In this document: piece by piece, positions 1 to 6,293 of the stretch
Position numbering within the stretch: the first letter of the stretch is position 1
Layout: every line of letters begins with the position of its first letter
Origin: Roseiarcus sp052147395
GTDB lineage: Bacteria; Pseudomonadota; Alphaproteobacteria; Rhizobiales; Beijerinckiaceae
DNA: 21,519 bases
Assembly (NCBI GenBank): GCA_052147395.1
Contig: JBKQKS010000002.1
Coordinates: 1 to 21,519, forward strand
Direction of reading: 5' to 3'
Notes under the pieces: generated by a model
What the model was told of the DNA's origin: nothing
The model's database searches: none
What the model saw: the letters and a program-made list of their open reading frames with translations, nothing else
Position numbers and translations under genes: made by a program

Positions 1-630
1 GCGGCGGCGAAGCTCTCCGATGCATCGTCCATCGCACAGAAATCGTCGGGTCCGGCGGCCGGCGGCGTCGCCTTTGCGGCGGCCGTCGGCGCCGGATCGA
101 CCGCAGCCAACGCGTCGTCCCTGCCGCCCGCGCAATTGCCTCGGTTGATCGCCGATCAGGCGCGAACGCTCGCCCGAGCCCCGTCTTCGAGCGCCGCGCC
201 GCTCCTGGAGCTCGCGGCGCAGGCGACGCCGGGCAATTCCAAGATCAAGGAGCTCGAGATTTCCCTCGATCCCGCCGATCTCGGCAAGATCTCGATCAAG
301 CTCAAGCTCGACGCCGGCAAGCTCGACGTGTCGATCCGCGTCGCCAATCCGGCCACCTTGTCGGCGATCGAAAGCGAACGCGGGGCGATCGAGACGCGGC
401 TCGCCGCATCGTCGCAATCGCTGGAATCGTTGCAAATCCAGGCCCAGGAGGGGCAGTCTCACGATGTCGGGGCGCAAGCATCGAGCGGCAGCGGCGGGTA
501 TTCCGGTCCGCAAGAACGGCAGGAACGAGCGGCGTCGAGAAGCTCCGGGGACAATGGGCGCTCGCGCGGCGCGCGCACGGCGCCTGTCGGCGGCGTCGTT
601 GGCGATCGCACTGGCGGTTACATCGTCTAG
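1..630 (+). CDS. fliK: Flagellar hook-length control protein FliK, C-terminal part (5' end outside window)
   Basis: The reading frame is open from base 1 to the stop at 628-630, so this is the C-terminal ~209 residues of a longer protein. The first part is Ala/Ser/Gly-rich low-complexity linker. It is followed by a compact domain around LDPADLGKISIKLKLDAGKL (bases ~280-320), which matches the Flg_hook domain of FliK: an L-x-P-x-x-LG-x-(V/I)-x-(V/I) strand followed by alternating hydrophobic strands. FliK is the secreted ruler that measures hook length and switches the flagellar export gate from hook to filament substrates. The end, GDRTGGYIV, fits the short hydrophobic tail common in alphaproteobacterial FliK. 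A TTG at 136 could be mistaken for a start, but the upstream frame is open and of the same composition. The gene end overlaps the next gene, a lytic transglycosylase, in another frame. Confidence 0.8.
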   Translation, partial: AAAKLSDASSIAQKSSGPAAGGVAFAAAVGAGSTAANASSLPPAQLPRLIADQARTLARAPSSSAAPLLELAAQATPGNSKIKELEISLDPADLGKISIKLKLDAGKLDVSIRVANPATLSAIESERGAIETRLAASSQSLESLQIQAQEGQSHDVGAQASSGSGGYSGPQERQERAASRSSGDNGRSRGARTAPVGGVVGDRTGGYIV

Positions 631-1147
631 CCTCGGCGGCGCCGCGGCGACGCCGCGCGATCCGGTTTGCGAAGCGCAAATGACGCGCGCCGCGCAAACT
701 TACGGCGTCCCGATCGCCATCCTCTACTCCGTGGGATTGACCGAAACCGGCGGCGAGGGCGTGCTCCACCCCTACGACATGAACATCGACGGGCGCGCCG
801 TCCACTCTGAGACGTTGAGCGAGGCGCTGGCGCGTTTTGCGGCGGCGCGCGCTGAGGGCGCGCGGCTGATCGACATCGGCTGCATGCAAATCGACCAGCA
901 TTACCACGGCGAGCATTTCGCTTCCCTCGCCGACATGTTCGATCCGGTGCAGAACGTGCGCTACGCCGCCGCTTTGCTGAAGCGATTGCGCGCTGAGCAG
1001 GGTTCGTGGACGCTCGCGGTGGCCCGCTACAACGCCGGCCCCGGCAACGAGGCCGCCGAGCGTCGCTATGTCTGCTCGGTGATCGCCCATATGGCAGCGA
1101 GCGGCGTCGGCGCGTGGACGCCCGCCGCGCGCGCCTTCTGCCGCTGA
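554..1147 (+). CDS. Secreted lytic transglycosylase (SLT domain), probably flagellum-associated
   Basis: With the ATG at 554 this is 197 residues: a basic n-region, a hydrophobic stretch (about 11-31) and an Ala-rich cleavage region, so it should be exported to the periplasm. The mature part is a goose-type lysozyme/SLT fold. It shows the catalytic Glu (E64, in GLTETGG), the GCMQI motif (109-113, usual form GLMQI) and RYNAGPGN (158-165, usual AYNAGPG). Such enzymes cleave the MurNAc-GlcNAc bond and form 1,6-anhydroMurNAc; next to fliK the likely job is opening the wall for the flagellar rod. Start choice is uncertain. An in-frame ATG at 464 has a strong AGGAGG at 446-451 but would put 30 extra basic residues before the signal peptide, whereas 554 gives a normal one. 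Either way it overlaps fliK, by 77 or 167 bases. Confidence 0.82.
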   Translation: MGARAARARRLSAASLAIALAVTSSSLGGAAATPRDPVCEAQMTRAAQTYGVPIAILYSVGLTETGGEGVLHPYDMNIDGRAVHSETLSEALARFAAARAEGARLIDIGCMQIDQHYHGEHFASLADMFDPVQNVRYAAALLKRLRAEQGSWTLAVARYNAGPGNEAAERRYVCSVIAHMAASGVGAWTPAARAFCR

Positions 1148-1151
1148 GCGC

Positions 1152-1301
1152 GTAACCGGGCCGAATTCCCGGGCGCCCTTGTAGGCGAGGTCGCTGACCT
1201 CGCTGCCTCCGCTTAGAAGACTCGTGCAGGGTGAGGCGCTCGCGCGCCGACCGAGGTCAACGACCTCGGCTACAGAATCGCGCCGCCCGCAAATTTGCTC
1301 C
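1152..1301. repeat. Hairpin-ended intergenic repeat, family R1, copy 1
   Basis: About 150 bp in the gap between the convergent transglycosylase and LysR genes. The core (1181-1274) begins with a hairpin GCGAGGTC-GCT-GACCTCGC and ends with CCGAGGTC-AAC-GACCTCGG. Read inward from both ends the sequence starts GTAGSCGAGGTCG, so the ends are imperfect inverted repeats. The flanks outside the core (GTAACCGGGCCGAATTCC on the left) are also shared with the other copies. Related copies lie at 5795-5945 and, inverted and interrupted, at 14371-14531. No ORF is conserved between the copies. The hairpins could also stop transcription from both sides. Confidence 0.8.
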
Positions 1302-1315
1302 AGCAGCGCGCGCGT

Positions 1316-2179
1316 TCAGGTCACGGCGACCGATGCGTCCAGCCAATCGATCATGGTTTCGGCGAGCGAGCGCGCCTCGGAGGCGACGCCCTCGCGCGCG
1401 AACAGGCCGAGCGCGACGTCGGGCAGCTGAGCGATTTCGGACGCAGCCCAAACCCGCGCCGTCTTGGGCGCGAGCCCGCGCACGAAGGCGCTCACGCCGA
1501 CGCCGGAATCGACTGCGGATCTGAGCGCGTCGATGTTGGCGGTCTCGCACACGATCTCGAACCTGCGCCCGGCCCGCTGCAGAGCGGCGACCGCGATCTC
1601 GTGATAGAGCGAACCCACCGGCGTCGTGACCAGCGCGAGCGGGCCATTGCCGGACACGCGATATTGTGGCGCGGAAATCCAGCTCAACGGCAGCCGCCAG
1701 CGCTTCATCGCGTCGCGGGCGGCGCTTTCGTCGGTCACGGCGGCGACGACGTCGAGCTGGCGCGCGCGCAGCCGTCCGAGCACCGCTTCCGAATGGTCGC
1801 AGGTCAAGGAGAAGCCGCCCTCCCCCGCCAGGCGCTTGCAATAGGACGCCAGCTCCGGGATCAGGATGGCCGCGAGCTCGTGCGACAAGCCCACGCGCAC
1901 GCTCTCGCCGCCGGATCGTTCGCGGGCGACCGCCTCGGTCATCGCATCGTGGATGTCGAGGAGTCTACGTCCGAACTTCAGGCATATTTCGCCATAGCGG
2001 GTGAGCGCGAGGCGCCCGGACTTCTCGAACACCGGCTCATCGATCAGCTCCTCCAGACGCTTGACCTGCAAGCTCACCGCCGGCTGCGAACGGCCCAATT
2101 CCTCGGCGGCGCGGGTGAATCCGCGAGAATCCACGACCGCGACGAAGGCGCGGAGCACATCGATCGGGATCGGCCGCAT
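1316..2179 (-). CDS. LysR-family transcriptional regulator
   Basis: 287 residues, a normal LysR length. The N-terminal winged helix-turn-helix (about 1-60) is clear: the first helix DVLRAFVAVVDSRGFTRAAEEL, shown here as DVLRAFVAV...RAAEEL, then GRSQPAVSLQVKRLEELI and the wing FEKSGRLALT. This is followed by the linker helix and a periplasmic-binding-protein-like effector domain (about 90-287). The ATG (codon at 2177-2179) is preceded by a strong Shine-Dalgarno, GGAGGGGG. It is divergent from the diguanylate cyclase gene with a 380-bp gap, which is the usual place for a LysR-controlled promoter, but nothing in the sequence identifies the ligand or the target. Its 3' end faces the transglycosylase across repeat R1 copy 1. 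Confidence 0.93.
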   Translation of the reverse strand: MRPIPIDVLRAFVAVVDSRGFTRAAEELGRSQPAVSLQVKRLEELIDEPVFEKSGRLALTRYGEICLKFGRRLLDIHDAMTEAVARERSGGESVRVGLSHELAAILIPELASYCKRLAGEGGFSLTCDHSEAVLGRLRARQLDVVAAVTDESAARDAMKRWRLPLSWISAPQYRVSGNGPLALVTTPVGSLYHEIAVAALQRAGRRFEIVCETANIDALRSAVDSGVGVSAFVRGLAPKTARVWAASEIAQLPDVALGLFAREGVASEARSLAETMIDWLDASVAVT

Positions 2180-2559
2180 GTCGTGCCCCCTCCGTTCTCA
2201 GGAATGCGCGACTGTTCGGATTTTGCGCGCCGACGCGAATCCACTGCGGCGCCACGCTCTCTTCGCTTTACAACGCTACGTCATCTCGGTAGCCGACTCG
2301 CGTCCTCGAGGGAAGCCTCGTCGTACGGCGCCCGGCGCGCGTTAAATCGCCAATAACGATTGCGCCATAGATTTCGCGGGCGGCCGAATGACTCGGCGGC
2401 GTTCACGAGCGACCCGCCTTTCCGGCTCGGGTCCAGCGCCATGAAGGCGCAGTTCCACCGACATCGAGGATTTGAACGGCGGGGTCGATCTGCGTCGTCC
2501 GGGTTGTCCCTGCCGCTCGGGCGCGCCTCGACCTTTGAGAAGCGTTTGAGAGTGTTGCC
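2180..2559. other. Intergenic region between divergent LysR and diguanylate cyclase genes
   Basis: 380 bp with no supported gene. It should hold both promoters. A weak dyad GGATT-N15-AATCC (2218-2242), 39 bases from the LysR start, is the only LysR-site-like element I see. Several frames stay open through the region, but none has a recognisable protein, a good ribosome site or a conserved motif. Confidence 0.5.
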
Positions 2560-3588
2560 ATGGCTGTGCGCGGCGCGTTGGTTCTCCAGGTTCTGTCCGC
2601 TCTCGGCACGATCGGCGTCGCCGCGTATCTGGCGCCCCGCTCGAGCCAGGACGGGCTCGCCATCGCCGGCCTTTTTGCTTTCGTCGCCTTCGCGCTGTTT
2701 CAGGTCGCCGGCTCGCTGCTCGCCCAGGCCGAGCTGCGGCGCGAGAAGCGCTTCGCGCGTCCGACAAACGGCGAGCGTCCTGCCGCCCTCGACGGCGTGA
2801 TCGATCGGCTCGCGCCGGCGATGCGGCGCTTCCTCGCGGCGCAGAAAGACTACCAGCAGGACCTCGGCGGCTTCAACCGCGGCCTCGCCCAGGCGCCCTC
2901 GCGCATCGCGGCGCAGGACATCATCGTCGCGCTGATGAACCGCAACCTCGCGATGCAGGCCAAGGTCGACGAACTTTCGCGCAACCTCGAAGCCTCGCAG
3001 CAGCAGATCCTGGGACTGAAGCAGAGCGTCGGCGAGGCCGAGCGTATCGCGCTCACCGACGCCCTCACCTCGCTCGGCAATCGCCGTTTCTTCGATACGA
3101 GCCTCGCCGCCGAGGTCTCGAGCGCACGAGCGACGGGTCGGGACCTGTGTCTGGCCATGGTTGATATCGACCGCTTCAAGGCCGTCAACGACCGCTTCGG
3201 CCACGCGGTCGGCGACCAGCTGCTCGAGCAGTTCGGCGAGATTCTTGCGCGCGCAGTGAAAAGTGCTGGCGTTCCCGCCCGCTATGGCGGCGAGGAATTC
3301 GCCATCCTGTTTCCCGGCGTCAGTCTGGAGAAAGCCGTCGTGATCGTCGAGAACGTGCGCCGCGAGCTGGAGACGCGGCGTTGGGTCGTCGGCGACAAGG
3401 GCGAGCGCCTCGGAGCGGTCACGGCGTCGTTCGGCGTCGCGCGGCTCGCGCGCGGCGAATTGCCGGAACGGCTGGTCGAGCGCGCCGACGCGAGGCTGCT
3501 CAGAGCCAAGAAGCTCGGCCGCAATCGCGTGTTCGCCGAGGGCGACGAGGGGACCGCAGCGGCGCCGGCGCGCGCGGCGGCGGGTTGA
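2560..3588 (+). CDS. Membrane-anchored diguanylate cyclase (GGDEF domain)
   Basis: 342 residues. Two hydrophobic segments at about 6-24 and 32-56 anchor the protein in the inner membrane. A helical region (about 75-162) leads through a coiled-coil-like stretch into a GGDEF domain (about 163-330). The domain starts with the usual DALTSLGNRRFFD (167-179), has the metal-binding VDIDRFKAVND (201-211) and the active loop RYGGEEF (241-247). With GGEEF intact it should condense two GTP into cyclic di-GMP. The inhibitory I-site RxxD, expected about nine residues before the GG, reads KSAG (234-237), so product inhibition is probably absent. No known sensor domain is seen. The HPD protein gene follows 31 bp downstream and may be cotranscribed. 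The ribosome site before the ATG is weak. Confidence 0.93.
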   Translation: MAVRGALVLQVLSALGTIGVAAYLAPRSSQDGLAIAGLFAFVAFALFQVAGSLLAQAELRREKRFARPTNGERPAALDGVIDRLAPAMRRFLAAQKDYQQDLGGFNRGLAQAPSRIAAQDIIVALMNRNLAMQAKVDELSRNLEASQQQILGLKQSVGEAERIALTDALTSLGNRRFFDTSLAAEVSSARATGRDLCLAMVDIDRFKAVNDRFGHAVGDQLLEQFGEILARAVKSAGVPARYGGEEFAILFPGVSLEKAVVIVENVRRELETRRWVVGDKGERLGAVTASFGVARLARGELPERLVERADARLLRAKKLGRNRVFAEGDEGTAAAPARAAAG

Positions 3589-3619
3589 CAAGGTTCCGGC
3601 GAGTCGGCGAGTGTCTGTT

Positions 3620-4030
3620 ATGTACGAGCGTTCCCTGTTCGAGACGATGTTGAACGAGATCGAGGCGCCGGACGCGGAGGTTTCCGCGCCCGCTTCGCGC
3701 AATCCATTCGCCACCGCGCCGCCTTTCGTTTGGACCGCGCATGCGGCGCCGCGCTCTCAGCGCGGCTACGAGGAGGTTCCCTCTGCAGAGCAGGAACCCG
3801 CGCCGCACGCGGCGGCGCTGGCCGACGACATCGACTCGATCCGTCGCGAGCTCGCGCTGCCGGCCGAGCCTACGCGCGCCGCGCTCGATGCGGCGCGCCG
3901 ACGCTTCATGTGGGTCCATCACCCGGACCGCTGGCCCGAGGCGATGCGCGACAGCGCGACCCGCCGCGTCGCTGTCGCCAACATGCTGATCGACCGCGCG
4001 CTCGGCGATCTCCTGCACCGCAAGGCCTGA
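3620..4030 (+). CDS. Small J-domain-like protein with HPD motif
   Basis: 136 residues from the ATG at 3620; a GTG at 3611 would add three. The N-terminal half is Ala/Pro-rich and probably disordered. The C-terminal ~65 residues read as helix (DIDSIRRELAL), helix with a basic face (RAALDAARRRFMWVHHPDRW) containing HPD at 101-103, then a third helix (RRVAVANMLIDRALGDLL). A basic helix followed by HPD and another helix is the signature of a J domain, whose HPD loop stimulates the ATPase of DnaK-type chaperones. It has no zinc-finger or substrate-binding region of a full DnaJ. The function is not known. It lies just behind the diguanylate cyclase and convergent with alkB. Confidence 0.6.
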   Translation: MYERSLFETMLNEIEAPDAEVSAPASRNPFATAPPFVWTAHAAPRSQRGYEEVPSAEQEPAPHAAALADDIDSIRRELALPAEPTRAALDAARRRFMWVHHPDRWPEAMRDSATRRVAVANMLIDRALGDLLHRKA

Positions 4031-4036
4031 CGAAAC

Positions 4037-4072
4037 GCCGGCCTGCTCGCCGGCCACGCCGGGAGCCCGGCG
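4037..4072. terminator. Two adjacent GC-rich hairpins between convergent genes
   Basis: GCCGGC-CTGCTC-GCCGGC (4037-4054) is followed by CGCCGG-GAGC-CCGGCG (4057-4072), in the 44-bp gap between the HPD protein and alkB stops. There is no T-run, so this is at best a symmetrical structure that could slow RNA polymerase from either side. Confidence 0.35.
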
Positions 4073-4074
4073 CT

Positions 4075-4692
4075 CTACGCCGTCACCCTTCTCAGCGTCA
4101 GGTTGAGGCGGCCGCCTCCAGGCAGCAGGGTCGAGGTTCCCGGATCGATGCGGTCGACGCCATGAAAGGCGAGGCGCGACGGGCCGGCGAGGATCATCGC
4201 GTCGCCCGAGCGCAGCCGGAACGAACGGGTTGGAGCTTTGCGATCCTCGCCGCCGACGCGGAACAAAGCCTCGTCGCCGAGCGACAGCGACACGATCGGC
4301 GCCGAGAGCGCCTGCTCGTCGCGATCCTGGTGCAGCCCCATTTTCGCCGCGGCGTCGTAGAAATTGACGAGGCAGGCTTCCGGCGGCGGCGAGCCGGGCG
4401 CGAGCTCGGCCCAGGCCGCGAGGAGGCGCGCCGGCATCGGCGGCCACGGGCGCCCGGTCTCCGGATGGGTCGGCTGGTAGCGGTAGCCGTCGATGTCGGA
4501 GACCCAGCCGAGCGGTCCGAGATTGGTCATGCGCACCGAGAACGGCTTGCCGGTGCGCGGCATGCGCGGCGCGAACAGCGGCGCCTCGGCAATGGCGGCG
4601 AGCAGAAAATCACGCAATTGCTCCTGCTCCGCCCTATCGACGTATCCGGGATAGAGCACGACGCCGGTGAGGATTTCGACGCCCGCGGCCAC
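4075..4692 (-). CDS. alkB: AlkB-family 2-oxoglutarate/Fe(II) dioxygenase
   Basis: 205 residues, near the usual bacterial AlkB length. The iron ligands are H121 and D123 (GLHQDRDE) and H177 (AFHGVDR); R195 and R201 in GRLNLTLRRV are the R-x5-R that binds 2-oxoglutarate and the substrate. TNLGPLGW and YRYQPTHPETG are typical of the nucleotide-recognition lid. The enzyme oxidatively removes alkyl lesions (1-methyladenine, 3-methylcytosine) from DNA or RNA. The start is a GTG (codon 4690-4692) only 4 bp after the NnrU stop, so the two are probably translationally coupled. No Ada-type control is visible nearby, and it appears to be expressed as the last gene of the GtrA-NnrU-AlkB cluster. Confidence 0.92.
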   Translation of the reverse strand: MAAGVEILTGVVLYPGYVDRAEQEQLRDFLLAAIAEAPLFAPRMPRTGKPFSVRMTNLGPLGWVSDIDGYRYQPTHPETGRPWPPMPARLLAAWAELAPGSPPPEACLVNFYDAAAKMGLHQDRDEQALSAPIVSLSLGDEALFRVGGEDRKAPTRSFRLRSGDAMILAGPSRLAFHGVDRIDPGTSTLLPGGGRLNLTLRRVTA

Positions 4693-4696
4693 GGCG

Positions 4697-5266
4697 CTAC
4701 ATCACGCCGACGCCGATCAGATAGGGGTGCAGCGCGATCATCGCGAGATAGAGAATCGTGCCGACGATCAATCCGACCGCGTCGCCGCGGGTAAAATGGT
4801 CGAGCTTCGGCGCGCCGCTGTCGCCGCGGCGCTTCAGCATGTAACGGTCGTAGCCGGCCCACAGCAGGAATGATCCGAACAGCACGATGCCGCCGAGATC
4901 GCCGTTGGCGATCAAATGCGCGAGCGCCCAGATTTTTACCGCCAGCAGCATCGGATGCTTGATCCAGCCCTTGATGCGGCTCGGCGCCTTGTTGGCGAAC
5001 GCCAGCGACACCCAGGCGAACCACATCAGCAGGATCGTGATGTGATGCGTCCAGACCGGCGGCGACCAAACCGGGATGAGCCCGTGGACGCGATAGTCGC
5101 GGAAGCCCCAGACGATGAGGACGAAGCCGATGATCGCGACCAGCGCGTGCAGGCCGCGATAGAGGTTCGACCCGAGCCCGGCGATCGCTCGCGCCCGCGC
5201 ATCGCGCAACGTCGTGAACGTATGCATCCCGAGCAACAGCACGAGACCGACAACGAGCAACGTCAT
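4697..5266 (-). CDS. NnrU-family integral membrane protein
   Basis: 189 residues with about five to six hydrophobic segments: 2-14, 38-54, 70-90, 104-118, 124-140 and 165-187. The sequence MTLLVVGLVLLLGMHTF at the start, the loop HHITILLMWFAWVSLAFAN and the KHPMLLAVKIWALAHLIANG motif are characteristic of the NnrU family, named after a gene linked to nitric oxide/nitrite reduction in rhizobia and also related to 15-cis-zeta-carotene isomerase. Here no denitrification genes are adjacent, so the family name should not be read as a function. A GGGGAG ribosome site precedes the ATG (5264-5266). It lies 34 bp downstream of the GtrA gene and 4 bp upstream of alkB. Confidence 0.9.
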   Translation of the reverse strand: MTLLVVGLVLLLGMHTFTTLRDARARAIAGLGSNLYRGLHALVAIIGFVLIVWGFRDYRVHGLIPVWSPPVWTHHITILLMWFAWVSLAFANKAPSRIKGWIKHPMLLAVKIWALAHLIANGDLGGIVLFGSFLLWAGYDRYMLKRRGDSGAPKLDHFTRGDAVGLIVGTILYLAMIALHPYLIGVGVM

Positions 5267-5300
5267 GGAGACTCCCCGGGCGCGTCAGGCGCGGGGACTT

Positions 5301-5732
5301 CTACACCCGGAAGGCGAACAGGCGGAAGCCGAAATAGGTCACGAACATCGCCACGCCCGAACCGAACGCCACGTAAAGCGGCAGCATCGCCGGCGTATTG
5401 GCGTAGCCGAGCCACGGCGCCACCGCGAGGCACGAGGCATAGGCCGCGTAATTGACGACGAGCCCCAGTGCGCACACCATCACATAGCGCACGAAGGCGG
5501 GGATCAGCGGCTCGGTCGAATGGGCGAAGGTGAGGCTGCGGTTGAGCAGGAAATTGATGACCGTCGCCAGCGCGAAAGCGGGAAAGCGGGCGAGCAGCGG
5601 GTCGACGCCGATCCAGCGGGCGAGCGCATAGGTGACGCTCGCATCGACGACGTAGCCGAACGCGCCGATGGCGACGAACGACGGCAATTGCCGCTTGAGC
5701 GAAGCGCTCGGGGCGACGCTGTTCGAGGTCAT
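5301..5732 (-). CDS. GtrA-family membrane protein
   Basis: 143 residues from the ATG at 5730-5732, which has an AGGAG ribosome site; the frame extends further upstream to 5816 but with no good site. Four transmembrane helices are visible, with the GtrA signature near the first (RQLPSFVAIGAFGYVVDASV) and the phrase FLLNRSLTFAHS after the second. GtrA-like proteins are thought to help move undecaprenyl-linked sugars across the inner membrane for O-antigen or cell-wall glycosylation, usually together with a GtrB glycosyltransferase. No glycosyltransferase is next to it here, so the substrate is unknown. First gene of the minus-strand trio with NnrU and AlkB. Confidence 0.88.
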   Translation of the reverse strand: MTSNSVAPSASLKRQLPSFVAIGAFGYVVDASVTYALARWIGVDPLLARFPAFALATVINFLLNRSLTFAHSTEPLIPAFVRYVMVCALGLVVNYAAYASCLAVAPWLGYANTPAMLPLYVAFGSGVAMFVTYFGFRLFAFRV

Positions 5733-5794
5733 GGCGGCTCCTGTTCGCAGGCCTGATATCACCTGCGCCGCGTTACGTAAATTTTCCTTGTACG

Positions 5795-5945
5795 CGGGGC
5801 AGGTTCCCCGGCGCATTTGTAGGCGAGGTCGCTGACCTCGCTCCTTCCGCCTGAAAGAGTCGTGCGAGAATGAGGCGCTTACGCGCCGACCGAGGTCGAC
5901 GACCTCGGCTACAGTATGGCGCCGCCCGGGAATTTGCCCCGGTTA
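5795..5945. repeat. Hairpin-ended intergenic repeat, family R1, copy 2
   Basis: The most symmetrical copy, lying between the divergent GtrA and hydrolase genes. The core (5819-5914) opens with GCGAGGTC-GCT-GACCTCGC and closes with CCGAGGTC-GAC-GACCTCGG followed by CTACAG. Outside the core, CGGGGCA (5795-5801) is matched by TGCCCCG (5935-5941), and the sequence between remains roughly inverted. The whole unit therefore has long imperfect terminal inverted repeats, like a miniature inverted-repeat element. The middle ~45 bp (TGAGGCGCTTACGCGCCGA and neighbours) is conserved in order with copies 1 and 3. Confidence 0.82.
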
Positions 5946-6171
5946 CAGGCCCGTAGTCATCGCGTCGCGTTGCGGGCGATCAACCGGCTGCGCTGCCGAT
6001 GAACAGTCGATCAGCGCGCAAACTCTGCATCGCCGTCTCGATCGCGGTTCGGTTCGGAAATGGCCGGGAAAGCGCCGCTCGCGAGCGACGAAGAAGGTTT
6101 TCGGGCGCTGCCGCGGGAAGCCGTTCAGGCGGTTCTCGCGGCGGAGATGACTGAGGCTCCGGGCATTGCCA

Positions 6172-6187
6172 ACGAACGCCCGTTCGT
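6172..6187. promoter_or_regulatory. 16-bp palindrome, putative operator upstream of hydrolase
   Basis: ACGAACG-CC-CGTTCGT has perfect 7-bp arms with a 2-bp centre, 107 bp upstream of the hydrolase ATG. The size and symmetry fit a TetR-type operator, but no regulator gene is next to it. Confidence 0.35.
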
Positions 6188-6252
6188 GCACCATGGCGAA
6201 AAAATTGTGCTCTTCCGACCTTTGTCGGTTCGCGGTTGGGGGTGCGGCCCAG

Positions 6253-6272
6253 GCGCCGCCGAAAGGCGGCGC
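6253..6272 (+). promoter_or_regulatory. GNRA-tetraloop hairpin in the hydrolase leader
   Basis: GCGCCGCC-GAAA-GGCGGCGC is a perfect 8-bp GC stem closed by a GAAA tetraloop. It ends 10 bases before the GGGAGG ribosome site (6283-6288). It would be very stable in the mRNA leader and may protect the 5' end or affect initiation. There is no following T-run, so a terminator is less likely. Confidence 0.4.
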
Positions 6273-6293
6273 GACGCGCAACGGGAGGTTCAC

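Larger units (their letters stand above)
5946..6293. other. Upstream region of the hydrolase gene, no gene seen
   Basis: About 350 bp beyond repeat copy 2. It carries a 16-bp palindrome (6172-6187) and a GAAA-loop hairpin (6253-6272), listed separately. A frame open from 6060 runs into the hydrolase, but the good ribosome site and the family match both begin at 6294, so I leave that extension out. Confidence 0.5.

Noticed and set aside
2218..2242. GGATT-N15-AATCC dyad as a LysR site
   Set aside because: The arms are only 5 bp and the inner bases do not fit T-N11-A well; mentioned only in the intergenic note.
2470..2490. GGATTTGAAC, the complement of a tRNA T-loop-like word
   Set aside because: The flanking bases do not form a T-stem, and no acceptor or anticodon arm can be drawn around it.
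2281..3714. A 477-codon minus-strand frame
   Set aside because: It is antisense to the diguanylate cyclase gene, whose GGDEF motifs are unmistakable; no motif is seen in the antisense product.
6060..6293. A 78-codon N-terminal extension of the hydrolase
   Set aside because: The ATG at 6294 has a strong ribosome site and starts exactly at the family's first strand; the extension crosses a palindrome and a hairpin.
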